In this document: positions 20,950-29,679 of the stretch, one piece after another
Layout of the letters: each line of letters begins with the position of its first letter
Numbering within the stretch: the stretch's first letter is position 1
Origin: PNNG01 sp046291695
GTDB taxonomy: Bacteria > Bacteroidota > Bacteroidia > UBA7662
Assembly (NCBI GenBank): GCA_046291695.1
Contig: JBKBSO010000013.1
Span: forward strand, 1-64,000
Direction of reading: 5' to 3'
DNA length: 64,000 nucleotides
The notes under the pieces: generated by a model
The model's input: only the letters and a program-made list of their open reading frames with translations
Database searches by the model: none
What the model was told of the DNA's origin: nothing
Made by a program: the position numbers and the translations under genes

Positions 20950-22017
20950 ATGAAAGTACCTTCAATTCGCTTCTCGCGCCGCGATGAGCGAGGATTTTTT
21001 CAGGAGCTGCGCAAGCGGGTCGACCATTATTTCACCGAAAACAATCTTAAAAAAACTGGAGGAGCGCGGATGGTAATCAAAGCTACAGGCATGTTGCTTT
21101 TTTACCTCACGCCCTACATTTTGTTGTTCTTTGGTCCCTACAGCACGGGTGTAATGATTTTGCTCTGCATTTGGATGGGTATTGGCCTGGCCGGTGTAGG
21201 CATGGGGGTTATGCACGATGCGTGCCACAGTGCTTTCAGTGACAAGCAGTGGGTTAATCGTTTATTTTCGGCCAGCATGTATTTGGTAGGGGGGAATGTG
21301 TACAATTGGAAGATTCAGCACAATACTTTGCACCACACTTTTACCAATATTCACCATGCTGATGAAGACATTGCTGGCAAGGCCTTGCTACGACTCGATC
21401 GTCACGACGAGCACAAGCCCTTGCATCGTTTTCAGCATTGGTATGGACCCATGTTGTATACCTTGATGACCATCAGTTTCCACATCAAAGATTTCCGTCA
21501 GGTATTTGAGTGGGCTTCGCAGTCGAGCCGTAAGGTATATATCAAGGAAGTAATCAACTTGTTTATTGGTAAGCTCGTGTTTTTCACGCTTATGCTACTT
21601 CCGTTTTTCTTTTTGCCTATTAGTTTTGGTCAATGGATTATTGGCTTTTTGCTGGTGAACTTTACTGCTGGATTTATTTTGGCAGCTATTTTTCAATTGG
21701 CGCACATTGTAGAAGAAACCGACCAACCTTTGCCGGATGAAAAGGGTCAGATGGAAAATACCTGGGCCATTCATCAGTTGCACACAACCGCTGATTTTTC
21801 GCGGAAGAGCAAAGTTTTGGGTTGGTATGCAGGTGGTTTAAACTTCCAAGTTGAGCACCACCTATTCCCGAATATTTGTCATTTACATTATCCGAAAATT
21901 TCGGAAATTGTAGAGCGTACAGCAGCCGAATTTGGGATTCCTTACCATGCACACCCCAGTTTGGTGAGTGCCACTACCAGCCATTTGCGTACTTTGCGCA
22001 GGTTAGGCCAGGGTTAG
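20950..22017 (+). CDS. Membrane fatty acid desaturase (acyl-lipid type)
   Basis: 355 residues. All three di-iron histidine boxes are present: HDACH (H89-H93), HNTLHH (H124-H129) and QVEHH (Q300-H304). The Q in the third box is typical of front-end (delta-5/6-like) desaturases, although here no cytochrome b5 domain is fused. Four or so membrane segments lie between the boxes. It introduces a double bond into membrane lipid acyl chains; the regiospecificity cannot be read. Electrons probably come from the divergent reductase at 19762-20799. An intrinsic terminator follows at 22043. Confidence 0.92.
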   Translation: MKVPSIRFSRRDERGFFQELRKRVDHYFTENNLKKTGGARMVIKATGMLLFYLTPYILLFFGPYSTGVMILLCIWMGIGLAGVGMGVMHDACHSAFSDKQWVNRLFSASMYLVGGNVYNWKIQHNTLHHTFTNIHHADEDIAGKALLRLDRHDEHKPLHRFQHWYGPMLYTLMTISFHIKDFRQVFEWASQSSRKVYIKEVINLFIGKLVFFTLMLLPFFFLPISFGQWIIGFLLVNFTAGFILAAIFQLAHIVEETDQPLPDEKGQMENTWAIHQLHTTADFSRKSKVLGWYAGGLNFQVEHHLFPNICHLHYPKISEIVERTAAEFGIPYHAHPSLVSATTSHLRTLRRLGQG

Positions 22018-22042
22018 GTTCACCTTCCTCTTTTTAGCATAC

Positions 22043-22077
22043 AAGATCCCCTTTGGTTTTCCATCGGGGATTTTTTA
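22043..22077 (+). terminator. Intrinsic terminator of the desaturase gene
   Basis: GATCCCC (22045-22051) pairs with GGGGATT (22066-22072) around a 14-base loop, followed by TTTTTTATT. The group II intron remnant begins within a few bases after the T tract. Confidence 0.75.
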
Positions 22078-22079
22078 TT

Positions 22080-22573
22080 GTGTGCCGTGCATGGCAATCA
22101 AGTAGGTGGTGCAAGTCCACTGTGGGGGTAGGTAATCGCCAACCACTAGCTTAAGGCAAGGGTGTATAGCGTGAGGTGGAATCTGAAGGAAGCCGGCGGC
22201 AAAACGCTGCCCCGAGTGACACGAACCTTATTGAAGACGGTAGATGAGTGGTACAAAAGAAGGCTTAGCATGGTCATTTGGAAACAATGGAAACGAATAA
22301 AGACCAGACTGACGAATCTAATCAAGCTTGGAGTAAAGAAATCCAAAGCTTGGGAACGAGCGAACTCTAGGAAGGGTTACTGGCGCTTGGCCAATAGCCA
22401 TATACTTAAAACATCCATCACCACAGAGAAGCTACGCGTAGCAGGCTTTACATTTTTCTCCGACCAATACCTAAAGGTTAGAATCAAAACTTAAAGAGCC
22501 GCCGTATACCGAAAGGTACGTACGGTGGTGTGTGACGACAGGTAGGGAAATAATCCCTACCATCCTACTCGAT
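22080..22573 (+). mobile_element. Miniature group II intron with both ends but most of its body deleted
   Basis: The 5' end GTGTGCC starts at 22080. It is followed by typical group II 5' sequence (GTGGTGCAAGTCCAC; AAGGCAAGGGTGT; GGAATCTGAAGGAAGC). A maturase C-terminal fragment follows (22243-22494), then a textbook domain V (about 22496-22530) with the catalytic AGC near 22497, a CCGCCGT/ACGGTGG stem and a GAAA loop. Domain VI has an 8-bp stem (22541-22548 with 22553-22560), and the 3' end CCTACTCGAT ends at 22573. Full elements are about 2-2.5 kb; this is about 494 bp, so most of domain I, domains II-III and nearly the whole reverse transcriptase are missing. Insertion just after a terminator recalls class C target choice, but the class is not certain. 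Confidence 0.85.
22243..22494 (+). pseudogene. Group II intron maturase, C-terminal remnant
   Basis: About 83 codons remain of a group II reverse transcriptase/maturase. They read DEWYKRRLSMVIWKQWKRIK, then NLIKLGVKKSKAWERANSRK and GYWRLANS, which are the thumb/X and C-terminal maturase patterns. All RT palm motifs, including YADD, are absent. The open frame runs upstream to 22162, but that part is intron RNA sequence rather than protein. The stop at 22492 lies directly before domain V, where group II ORFs normally end. Confidence 0.8.
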
Positions 22574-22602
22574 TTAAGGTTCCGTGTAATTAGGGTCTTG
22601 GT

Positions 22603-23925
22603 TTATGGTCCAAGCAGGAAGCTGCTGATGCGGCTGATGGCTTCGGGGCTGAGGTGTGCCGGCTTGGTGTAAGCTTCGGCAGCGGGTTGGCCGGCGTCGG
22701 GCATGAGCAGGTGGTTCAGGCCGGGCAGGCTTTCGAAGTTACTTTTGGAGTGTCCGAGCAGCCGCATTTCCCATAAGCGTAAATCCTCTTGCGAGCTTTG
22801 AAAGTCGTTTTCGCCACGAAGAAAGAGCAAACGGGCATTGGAGCGCCAGTAGCCGGCAGCCGGGTCGAATTGCTGAAGCCGTAACCAATACGGCGCTGGC
22901 AGTTGTAAGGGGAGTAAATCGGGTGAAGTATTGGGGTCGAGCTTGGGATTGGTAGCCAGTTTGCTTTGTTTTTCGAGGGCTTTTACTTGTTGCTGCATTT
23001 CGCCAAAGCTCATTTTACTGCTGAGCAGCTGGATGTACTGGTCGAGTAATTGCTGGGCGAGGGGGCGTGGACTGCTGCCGATGCTTACAATGGCTTGGAT
23101 GGGAATACCAGCGGAGGCGGCAATTTCGCCGGCCAGCATGCCGCCCATACCCAGGCCGATGATGCTGATGTTGTGGGTGTCTACTTCCTGTACGCCACGG
23201 AAGAGGGCAAGTGCAGCCCGGGCATCTTCCAGAATTTCATTTTCAATTTTTAATACACGTAAATCTTCCATGAGCTCGGGGCCATAACGAAAGCTTCGTT
23301 TGTCGTAGCGCAGGCTAATGATCCCTTGGTTGGCCAGGCCTATGGCCATATCGCGAAACATGCGGGTAGGGCCAATGCTATGGTCGCGATCCTGAGGGCC
23401 GAGATCGTGTATCAGGAGTACTGCGGGACAGTTTACGCAGGATTTAGGAATGGTAAGGATGGCCGGTAGTACAACCGTATCGTGCCTTACACGCATGCTG
23501 AATTCGTGGTAGTTGTTGGCATGCTCGTAAGGGGGTGGTAAGTACAGCTCTTCATCGGTTAGGGCCTGCATGCGCAAGGAGCTGATTTGCTGTTGGGCAT
23601 TGAATTCGAGCTCCATACGCATAGCTGTTTTTTCAAAGTCGAGACGACGGTAATGAAAAAGACGCGAAGCCGCTGTTTTTTCGCTGGCTGTGCCTATGCT
23701 TAATAGGGGGCCATGACTTATTTGCAAGCCCTGCCAAATCATGGCCAATTGAACCGAATCGAGTTTTTGCGCCAGGCTGGCATCGAAAAGACGCACTGCG
23801 CCGGTCCAGTTTTTTTCCTGCAGTCGTTCGAGCAATTGACCGCTCAACCTGGCCCTGCTCTCAGGTGTTTGCGCCGAAAGCGTGGTATTTAAAAGCAAAA
23901 GCAGGAAAAGGAAAGCACTACGCAT
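22603..23925 (-). CDS. Exported alpha/beta hydrolase-like protein lacking the nucleophile serine
   Basis: 440 residues from the ATG at 23925, which opens a signal peptide (MRSAFLFLLLLLNTTLSAQ). A DUF3887-like N-terminal part (LLERLQEKNWTGAVRLFDASL) precedes an alpha/beta-hydrolase domain of the type found in Bacteroidota (VLLIHDLGPQDRDHSIGP; LRYDKRSFRYG). The nucleophile elbow, normally GHSxGG, reads G257-L258-G259-M260-G261-G262, so the serine is replaced by glycine. The other triad positions look kept: aspartate in GENDFQ and histidine in LNHLL. The protein is therefore probably not a normal serine hydrolase. It is followed in the opposite direction by the group II intron remnant and preceded by the GIN-domain gene on the same strand. 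Confidence 0.8.
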   Translation of the reverse strand: MRSAFLFLLLLLNTTLSAQTPESRARLSGQLLERLQEKNWTGAVRLFDASLAQKLDSVQLAMIWQGLQISHGPLLSIGTASEKTAASRLFHYRRLDFEKTAMRMELEFNAQQQISSLRMQALTDEELYLPPPYEHANNYHEFSMRVRHDTVVLPAILTIPKSCVNCPAVLLIHDLGPQDRDHSIGPTRMFRDMAIGLANQGIISLRYDKRSFRYGPELMEDLRVLKIENEILEDARAALALFRGVQEVDTHNISIIGLGMGGMLAGEIAASAGIPIQAIVSIGSSPRPLAQQLLDQYIQLLSSKMSFGEMQQQVKALEKQSKLATNPKLDPNTSPDLLPLQLPAPYWLRLQQFDPAAGYWRSNARLLFLRGENDFQSSQEDLRLWEMRLLGHSKSNFESLPGLNHLLMPDAGQPAAEAYTKPAHLSPEAISRISSFLLGP

Positions 23926-23993
23926 ACACAAAGAACGTAAAAAAGGCCCGAACCTCCCGGCCCGGACCACGTCTGTATGAAGAAGTTGGGTTG

Positions 23994-24686
23994 TTAGAAT
24001 TCTTCTATTTTGCCGGCACCATGGATGCGTTTAATGACCACATCGGGTTTGCCCCGATATACTACATTGCCGATGCCGTTGATGGTAACCTGTAATTTTT
24101 GTGTAACGTTCACTTCGCTGCTGGCAGCTCCCGACAGGTTCAGCATCATGTCTTTTACCGTATATTCCGTTGCCTCAACACTGGCGGCACCGCTTACATT
24201 GGCTACCACCGTGGCTGCTGATCCTTTTATTTCGAGACTACCTGCTCCGGCGATGTCAATTTTTACCACCGATACATTCAAGTCGAATGCACCGCTGGCA
24301 GCGCCTTGCATATGAATAAATAGTTGTTCATTGTTAAAGCCGCTTACTTCAGCACTTCCGGCTCCTGCAAGTTTAAGGTAATGTAGCTCAGGCAGACTGA
24401 TTTCGATGCCATTCACGCTTGTGATGCCTATGCCCAATCTGCGTTTTGAAGCCCCAATTTCGAGTATGCCGTCTTCGATGCTGATTTCTATGTTTTGTAA
24501 TTCATCTTCGGTGCCTTCTATCTTCAGTTCGGCGGCTCCTTTTTTAATGACCATGTCGTAAGGACCTTTGATGCTTACGCCTGTAATGCCATTGAGGGGC
24601 AAGCTGGTTTGGGCGCGACTGATGCCGACCAAACACAACAACAAGGAGCCAAGCACGAGTAAAAAGGGTAAACTGGGTTTTTTCAT
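23994..24686 (-). CDS. GIN-domain (DUF2807) exported adhesin-like protein
   Basis: 230 residues from the ATG at 24686 (MKKPSLPFLLVLGSLLLCLVG, signal peptide; cleavage probably after SRA). The rest is a right-handed beta-helix-like GIN domain with short repeating strands (LKLAGAGSAEVSG; IHMQGAASGAFDL; VDIAGAGSLEI-like rungs; NLSGAASSEVNV). Such domains are common in Bacteroidota exported proteins of unknown ligand. An upstream in-frame ATG at 24821 is rejected because it would put 45 unrelated residues before the signal. It ends 68 bp before the serine-less hydrolase gene, same strand. Confidence 0.85.
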   Translation of the reverse strand: MKKPSLPFLLVLGSLLLCLVGISRAQTSLPLNGITGVSIKGPYDMVIKKGAAELKIEGTEDELQNIEISIEDGILEIGASKRRLGIGITSVNGIEISLPELHYLKLAGAGSAEVSGFNNEQLFIHMQGAASGAFDLNVSVVKIDIAGAGSLEIKGSAATVVANVSGAASVEATEYTVKDMMLNLSGAASSEVNVTQKLQVTINGIGNVVYRGKPDVVIKRIHGAGKIEEF

Positions 24687-24760
24687 GTTGATTGGTTTAC
24701 AGTAGGCAGACGAAGCTTGACTCCGGCAGGTTGCATGGCCACACAAAAAAAAAATAAAAG

Positions 24761-25486
24761 TTAGAATTCTTGCATAACCCAAGGCAACATGGCCCGCCAG
24801 GTCGGCCAGTCGTGCGTCCATTCTTGTCCCCAGATACTGAGGTGGTGGGCTATGCCTTTGTTATGCAAAAGTGTTGAAAAATCGCGGGAGGCACTGGGGT
24901 CTTCGTAGGCTCCGCTGCCTGTGGCAATGAGTATTTTTCCAGTTCGTATGGCTTGCAGGGTATTGTGGTCTGACAAGTTGGGGATATAGTGGGCCGGGGA
25001 GTTAAAGTACACGCTATCGTTGTAGAAGCCGTCGGTATACTCTTGCAGGTTATACACGCCGCTCATGGCCACTACGCCACGAATGATGTCGGGGCGTTTG
25101 AGGAAGAGGTTCATGCTGTGCAGGGCGCCAAAGGAAGCCCCGCAGGTGATGATGGGGGTATCGGCAGAGGTGCTGTTTCGGATGAAGGGCACTACTTCAT
25201 CGAAAATATACTGGTTCCATTGCTCGTGGCGGATGGCTCGGTGCTCTGGATGCATGTTTTTATTGAGCCAGCTTTCGTTATTTATACTATCAACGCTGTA
25301 CACCTTTACTTTTCCGGCTTCGATGTGATTTTTTATTTGGTCGAGCAATTGGAAGCGTTCGTATTCGAGGTAGTCGGCCGCGGCCGTAGGGATGAGCAGG
25401 AGTGCAGGGCCATAATGGCCGTAAACAGCGATGGGCATGTTTTTGTTGAGTGCCGGGCTATACCAGCTGGTTATTTCGCGATGCAT
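24761..25486 (-). CDS. Putative esterase (alpha/beta hydrolase, PF00756-like)
   Basis: 241 residues, cytoplasmic (no signal peptide). The nucleophile elbow is GASFGALHSM with the serine intact, and WTHDWPTWR near the C-terminus carries the probable histidine. YIFDEVVPFI precedes the elbow as in esterase D/putative esterase proteins. The substrate is unknown; carboxyl-ester or thioester hydrolysis is the family role. It is the first gene of a same-strand run of three (24761, 23994, 22603), with 74 bp between its stop and the start of the GIN gene. Confidence 0.78.
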   Translation of the reverse strand: MHREITSWYSPALNKNMPIAVYGHYGPALLLIPTAAADYLEYERFQLLDQIKNHIEAGKVKVYSVDSINNESWLNKNMHPEHRAIRHEQWNQYIFDEVVPFIRNSTSADTPIITCGASFGALHSMNLFLKRPDIIRGVVAMSGVYNLQEYTDGFYNDSVYFNSPAHYIPNLSDHNTLQAIRTGKILIATGSGAYEDPSASRDFSTLLHNKGIAHHLSIWGQEWTHDWPTWRAMLPWVMQEF

Positions 25487-26108
25487 GGTTCTGGTTTTCA
25501 GATTTGGAGCCTAAAAGCTAAGCAATTTTTGGGAGATGGGGAATTTTCTAAGCAAAGTGGGGGAGGGTTCGCTTTGCTCACGGGGAGCGCGCTTCGCGCT
25601 GGGGAGTGCTTGTTTGGTTAAACCGTTTTCTGAATCCCGAATAGCGTGTGCGCCAGTACAAGCACCGAATCCCAAATCTAAATGTTGAGCGGCGTTCCCA
25701 TTGGGTTCTGCCGCACTTCAATTGAAGCCAGTGAACCCTGAGTAACCAAGAAATTAACGATTTACTTTAAACTAAAATTAACCGAAGCTTGAAAGAAAAG
25801 TGACAACCTAAATCAGGCAAGGACACAACATAAATCATAAAACATAAATCAATGTCGTTTAGTTAACGAATCATTGAGTTGAGTGAAAGATACTGGGTTG
25901 AAACGGCTCTTTCTGGGTAATCAAGCGAGTTGCGAAGCAAAAGCGGTCAGCAATCGAAAAAAGTTTTGCATTGCACAGCAACTTTGGTGTTCTCTCTGGC
26001 TTGTTTGCTGCACAGACTATCCGCGTTATCTGCGTAATCTGTGTTGAAAACCTCGGCCATCCGGGGGTAAAAAATTGAACTTACCTTGCTTAACTAAACG
26101 GCATTGAA
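25487..26108. other. Non-coding region with a dispersed repeat and small hairpins
   Basis: About 620 bp. It contains the repeat copy at 25845-26061 and, near 25590-25600, a GC-rich stem (AGCGCGCTTCGCGCT). A short echo of the repeat end (TTAACTAAACGGCATTGAAT) lies at about 26088-26107. No gene is supported. Confidence 0.6.
25845..26061 (-). repeat. Dispersed repeat, copy 1 (inverted relative to 51664)
   Basis: Read on the minus strand, this segment matches 51664-51880 over its whole 217 bp with scattered differences. Shared blocks include GGTTTTCAAC, AGATTACGCAGATA, GCTGTGCA/TTGCA-type sequence, ACCGCTTTTG and, at the end, TTAACTAAACGA. It has no open frame, so it is a non-autonomous or decayed repeat. 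Confidence 0.7.
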
Positions 26109-27674
26109 TCATAAATCACCCAACATCTCCGCCGCTTTTTCGGCAATCATAATGGTGGCCGCCTGGGTATTTCCGCTTACAATTTGGGGCATAATGCTGG
26201 CATCGGCAATGCGTAAGCCCTCCAGGCCATGCACTTGCAATTGGGCATTAACTACCGCTTGGTTGTCACTGCCCATTTTACAGCTGCCCACGGGGTGGTA
26301 AAGCAGTTCCACGTTTTGGCGGATGTACTGTTCTATTTCTTCATTGGTTTTTAGTGGATTTTGGGGCAGAAAGGCTGTTTCGCGCCAGGGATCCATGGGC
26401 TTGGCCTGCATGATTTCTACGGCCCGCTTGAAGCCTTCACGCAGGCGATGCAGGTCGTTGCTTTGTGCGAAAACTTGTGGGTTGATCAAGGGCTGGAAAG
26501 GGTTGCCGGGATGGGGTTTTACTGTGCCACGTGAAGCTGGCCGCAGCAGTATGGGAGCCAGTGACATGCCGTTGCCTTTGGGTTTGCTGAAGCCGTGATT
26601 TACAAAAAATGCCGGGGCAAAATGCAGTTGGATATCAGGGGCGTCTAATTGGGGTTCGGTGCGTAAAAAGCCGCCACCTTCGGCCAGGTTGCTGGTGAAA
26701 GGACCGGTTTTTTTGAAGATCCATTGTAATAAGTTGGGCAGGGTTTCTGCCGAATCGAGCGAAGCACTCTTCTTGGTGCGGTAGATAAGCGGTACCACCG
26801 GATGGTCGTGTAGATTTTGTCCAACGCCTGGCAAATGGTGCAGGGCTTTCATACCCAGCTTACCGAGCATCGCGGCATCGCCTATGCCGCTGCGTTGTAA
26901 AATGAGTGGACTGTGAATGCTTCCGGCGCAAAGGATGATTTCACCAGAACAACGCACTTCCTCCTGCTGCTTGCCGCACACCAGCATAAGCCCCGTGGCA
27001 CGCTTGTTTGTAAATAGTATTTTCTGCACTTGTGCCCCCGTACGTAGGTGCAGGTTGGGGCGGTTTTTTATGGGGTGGAGGTAGGCATCGGCCGGACTGT
27101 GTCGTTTGCCCCCCCGTTGGTTGACCTGGTGAATGCCCACCCCTTCGTCGGCAGCACCGTTCATATCGGCCAAAAAGGGTAGGCCAGATGCGTGGCCGGC
27201 TTGCAGGTATTGTAAGCTCAGTGGATGAGGCTGCAGGAGGTTACTGATGTGCCAGGGGCCCGATTGGCTGTGGTAAGGGGCGCCAAAGTTGGCGTTGTTT
27301 TCGGCCCGTAGGAAATAGGGGAGTACCGAGCTGTAATCCCAGCCGACATTGCCTGCTGCCGCCCATTTATCGTAGTCGGTAGCATGCCCGCGGATGTAAA
27401 TCATGGCATTGATGCTGCCCGAGCCGCCCAAGGTTTTGCCTCGTGGCACAAAAAGTTGGCGGTTATGGGCATGGGGCTGAGGTTCGGTGTAAAAGCCGTA
27501 ATCGACTTTGGATTTGTACAGCCTGTAAAAAGCCGCCGGAATACGGATGAGGGGATGGTTATCGCGACCGCCAGCTTCGAGCAGCAACACTTGCCGGTTG
27601 CCTTGGGCACTGAGGCGGTTGGCAAGCACACAGCCAGCCGAGCCGCCCCCAACAATGATGTAATGGTATTCCAT
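26109..27674 (-). CDS. GMC-family FAD oxidoreductase (choline dehydrogenase-like)
   Basis: 521 residues from the ATG at 27674. FAD-binding GGGSAGCVLANRL is at the N-terminus, the two GMC signatures are RGKTLGGSGSINAMIYIRG (about 80-98) and GSIHSPLILQRSGIG (about 255-270), and the active-site histidine lies in LYHPVGSCKMG with a final NTQAATIMIAEKAAE. It oxidises an alcohol; choline dehydrogenases share these features but so do other alcohol dehydrogenases, and no betaine gene is next to it. The ATG 120 bases further upstream is rejected because the Rossmann fold starts at 27674. It is divergent from 27811. Confidence 0.9.
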   Translation of the reverse strand: MEYHYIIVGGGSAGCVLANRLSAQGNRQVLLLEAGGRDNHPLIRIPAAFYRLYKSKVDYGFYTEPQPHAHNRQLFVPRGKTLGGSGSINAMIYIRGHATDYDKWAAAGNVGWDYSSVLPYFLRAENNANFGAPYHSQSGPWHISNLLQPHPLSLQYLQAGHASGLPFLADMNGAADEGVGIHQVNQRGGKRHSPADAYLHPIKNRPNLHLRTGAQVQKILFTNKRATGLMLVCGKQQEEVRCSGEIILCAGSIHSPLILQRSGIGDAAMLGKLGMKALHHLPGVGQNLHDHPVVPLIYRTKKSASLDSAETLPNLLQWIFKKTGPFTSNLAEGGGFLRTEPQLDAPDIQLHFAPAFFVNHGFSKPKGNGMSLAPILLRPASRGTVKPHPGNPFQPLINPQVFAQSNDLHRLREGFKRAVEIMQAKPMDPWRETAFLPQNPLKTNEEIEQYIRQNVELLYHPVGSCKMGSDNQAVVNAQLQVHGLEGLRIADASIMPQIVSGNTQAATIMIAEKAAEMLGDL

Positions 27675-27810
27675 GCAGCAATTTAGCAATTTTTCCAAAT
27701 AGCTGACTAGTGCTGAATAGCAGTATAGGATAGTGGTATTTGGTTCGGGTAGGCGCCAGCCCGAATAAAAGCCCTGAAAAATCAATATAAACAAACAAAC
27801 TGCAAATCAG

Positions 27811-28743
27811 ATGGTTAGTGTATGGATGAAGGGTAACTTCGGCAGCATAGGGCGTCAACTTATTGCAAGCAGTACTTATTTATCAGCCCAGTCGCGGGTA
27901 CGTATTGAGCATTGGATGCTGGTAATCGCCATTGCGGGCTACCTGATTCATTTGCTGCTCATCGCCCTGGTACATTATGGCTTTTTGCCTTGGCAATCCG
28001 AACTCTTGAAAAGTCCCATTGCCGCCATTTACACTCCATTTTCGTTTATATTGCTGTATGAGGTGTATTTGCTGATCTTTTTTTTGCCAAAATCCATCAC
28101 CACTTACATTGGCAAGCAATACGAAATCATGGCGCTGATTGTGGTCAGGCGGTTATTCAAAGATTTAGCTAAGCTAGAATTAACAGCAAATTGGTTTGAG
28201 AGCGCCAACGACTTGCAATTTACTTACGATGTCATCAGCTCATTGTTGCTGTTCGGATTGATTTACCTCTTTTACAGGAAGAATGCATTTCGGACGTCCG
28301 ATGCTTCCGAGATGCCGACGATGCATGCAGGGCGGATGCACCGTTTTATTAGGCTGAAGACCAAAATTGCACTGCTACTTGTTCCTGTTTTGGTAGGATT
28401 AGCATGCGTATCGCTTTACCAATGGACAAACACTTTGGGCGTCGATTATCAACGAGGCATCGCGGTGATCTCGAATGTCAATCAAGTTTTTTTTGGTGAT
28501 TTTTTTACTGTGCTGATCGTGGTAGATGTGTTGTTACTGCTCGCATCCCTTTTTTATAGCGATGAATTTCACATCATCATGCGTAATTCAGGATTTATCA
28601 TTTCCACCATTTTATTAAAAATGTCTTTTTCGGTAGAAGGATTGGTTAATAATGTACTTATTGTTAGCGCCGTTTGTTTTGGCTATTTGATGCTTGTTTT
28701 GCACGATTTGTATCTGAAAAACCCGCCTCCCAAAGCAGTTTAA
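27811..28743 (+). CDS. Polytopic membrane protein of unknown function
   Basis: 310 residues with about six to seven membrane segments, near 36-56, 69-92, 135-152, 185-205, 230-253, 262-276 and 280-300. A conserved-looking cytoplasmic stretch between the second and third segment reads IGKQYEIMALIVVRRLFKDL. No catalytic motif or known domain was recognised. The start may be the ATG at 27826 instead. It is divergent from the GMC oxidoreductase and followed by an SDR gene 91 bp away on the same strand, with nothing that indicates a shared pathway. Confidence 0.7.
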   Translation: MVSVWMKGNFGSIGRQLIASSTYLSAQSRVRIEHWMLVIAIAGYLIHLLLIALVHYGFLPWQSELLKSPIAAIYTPFSFILLYEVYLLIFFLPKSITTYIGKQYEIMALIVVRRLFKDLAKLELTANWFESANDLQFTYDVISSLLLFGLIYLFYRKNAFRTSDASEMPTMHAGRMHRFIRLKTKIALLLVPVLVGLACVSLYQWTNTLGVDYQRGIAVISNVNQVFFGDFFTVLIVVDVLLLLASLFYSDEFHIIMRNSGFIISTILLKMSFSVEGLVNNVLIVSAVCFGYLMLVLHDLYLKNPPPKAV

Positions 28744-28834
28744 TGCCGCTTTTGGCCCAATGCCATACAGTATTGAAGGATGTATGGGCTGGTTTTGGTG
28801 GCGAGTACGTAACTTGCTTTTCTAAAACTTGGGT

Positions 28835-29638
28835 ATGAAAAACAACAATACGCCTGTGGCCTGGATTACTGGTGCCTCTTCGGGCATTGGTCGGGCTTTG
28901 GCTTTGAACTTGGCCAGCCGTGGTTATCGCGTGGGACTTAGCGCCCGCCGCACCGAATTGCTGCAAGCCTTGGCCGATGAAATAAGCGGCAAAGGCGGTG
29001 AAGCGCTGGTGCTACAAACCGACGTTACGAAAGAAGCGGATGTGGCCGCAGCCGTACAGCAAATTGTTAACCACTGGGGCCGGCTCGATATGGCTATAGC
29101 CAATGCCGGCTATGGGGTGTATGGCGATCTTGAAAAACTCAGCGCTACCGATTGGGAACGGCAGTTGGCAGGTAATGTGGTTGGACTGGCCATGACCGCC
29201 AAATATGCTCTGCCCGAGCTGCGCAAAATGCAAGGTCGTTTGGGACTGGTGGGTAGTGTGGCGGCTTTTGTGCCCAATCCAGGCATAAGTGCTTACGGGG
29301 CTTCGAAGGCCGCTGTGCACAGCATTGGGCTCAGTTTGCAATGCGAACTGGCTGGCAGCGGGGTAAGTTGCACGGTGCTGCATCCGGGTTTTGTGGTGTC
29401 GGAAATTGCCCGGGTAGATAATGCGGGGCAGCACCATCCCGAAAGGCCCGATCCACGACCGGCGAAGCTCATGTGGCCCACCGATAAGGCCGCTGAGGTG
29501 ATGGTAAAGGCCTTGTTGCGTCGCAAGCGCAACTATGTATTTACCGCGCACGGTCGCCTGGCCGTTGGTTTACAGCGCTGGCTACCCTGGCTCATGCGGA
29601 AAATGATGAGCAAGGCGCCCCGGCCGATGGAGGTGTGA
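28835..29638 (+). CDS. Short-chain dehydrogenase/reductase
   Basis: 267 residues from the ATG at 28835. Classical SDR: cofactor motif TGASSGIG (T12-G19), ARRTE after the second strand (suggesting NADP(H) preference), NAGYG, and catalytic Y154 and K158 in YGASK, preceded by GSVAAF. A hydrophobic-basic C-terminus (LQRWLPWLMRKMM) is seen in lipid- or steroid-acting members. The substrate is unknown. It has no operon partner: a VapBC-type cassette follows with its own promoter. Confidence 0.9.
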   Translation: MKNNNTPVAWITGASSGIGRALALNLASRGYRVGLSARRTELLQALADEISGKGGEALVLQTDVTKEADVAAAVQQIVNHWGRLDMAIANAGYGVYGDLEKLSATDWERQLAGNVVGLAMTAKYALPELRKMQGRLGLVGSVAAFVPNPGISAYGASKAAVHSIGLSLQCELAGSGVSCTVLHPGFVVSEIARVDNAGQHHPERPDPRPAKLMWPTDKAAEVMVKALLRRKRNYVFTAHGRLAVGLQRWLPWLMRKMMSKAPRPMEV

Positions 29639-29679
29639 AAATTTTTATATGGTCCAGAATTGCTTAGCGTAAAATCACA

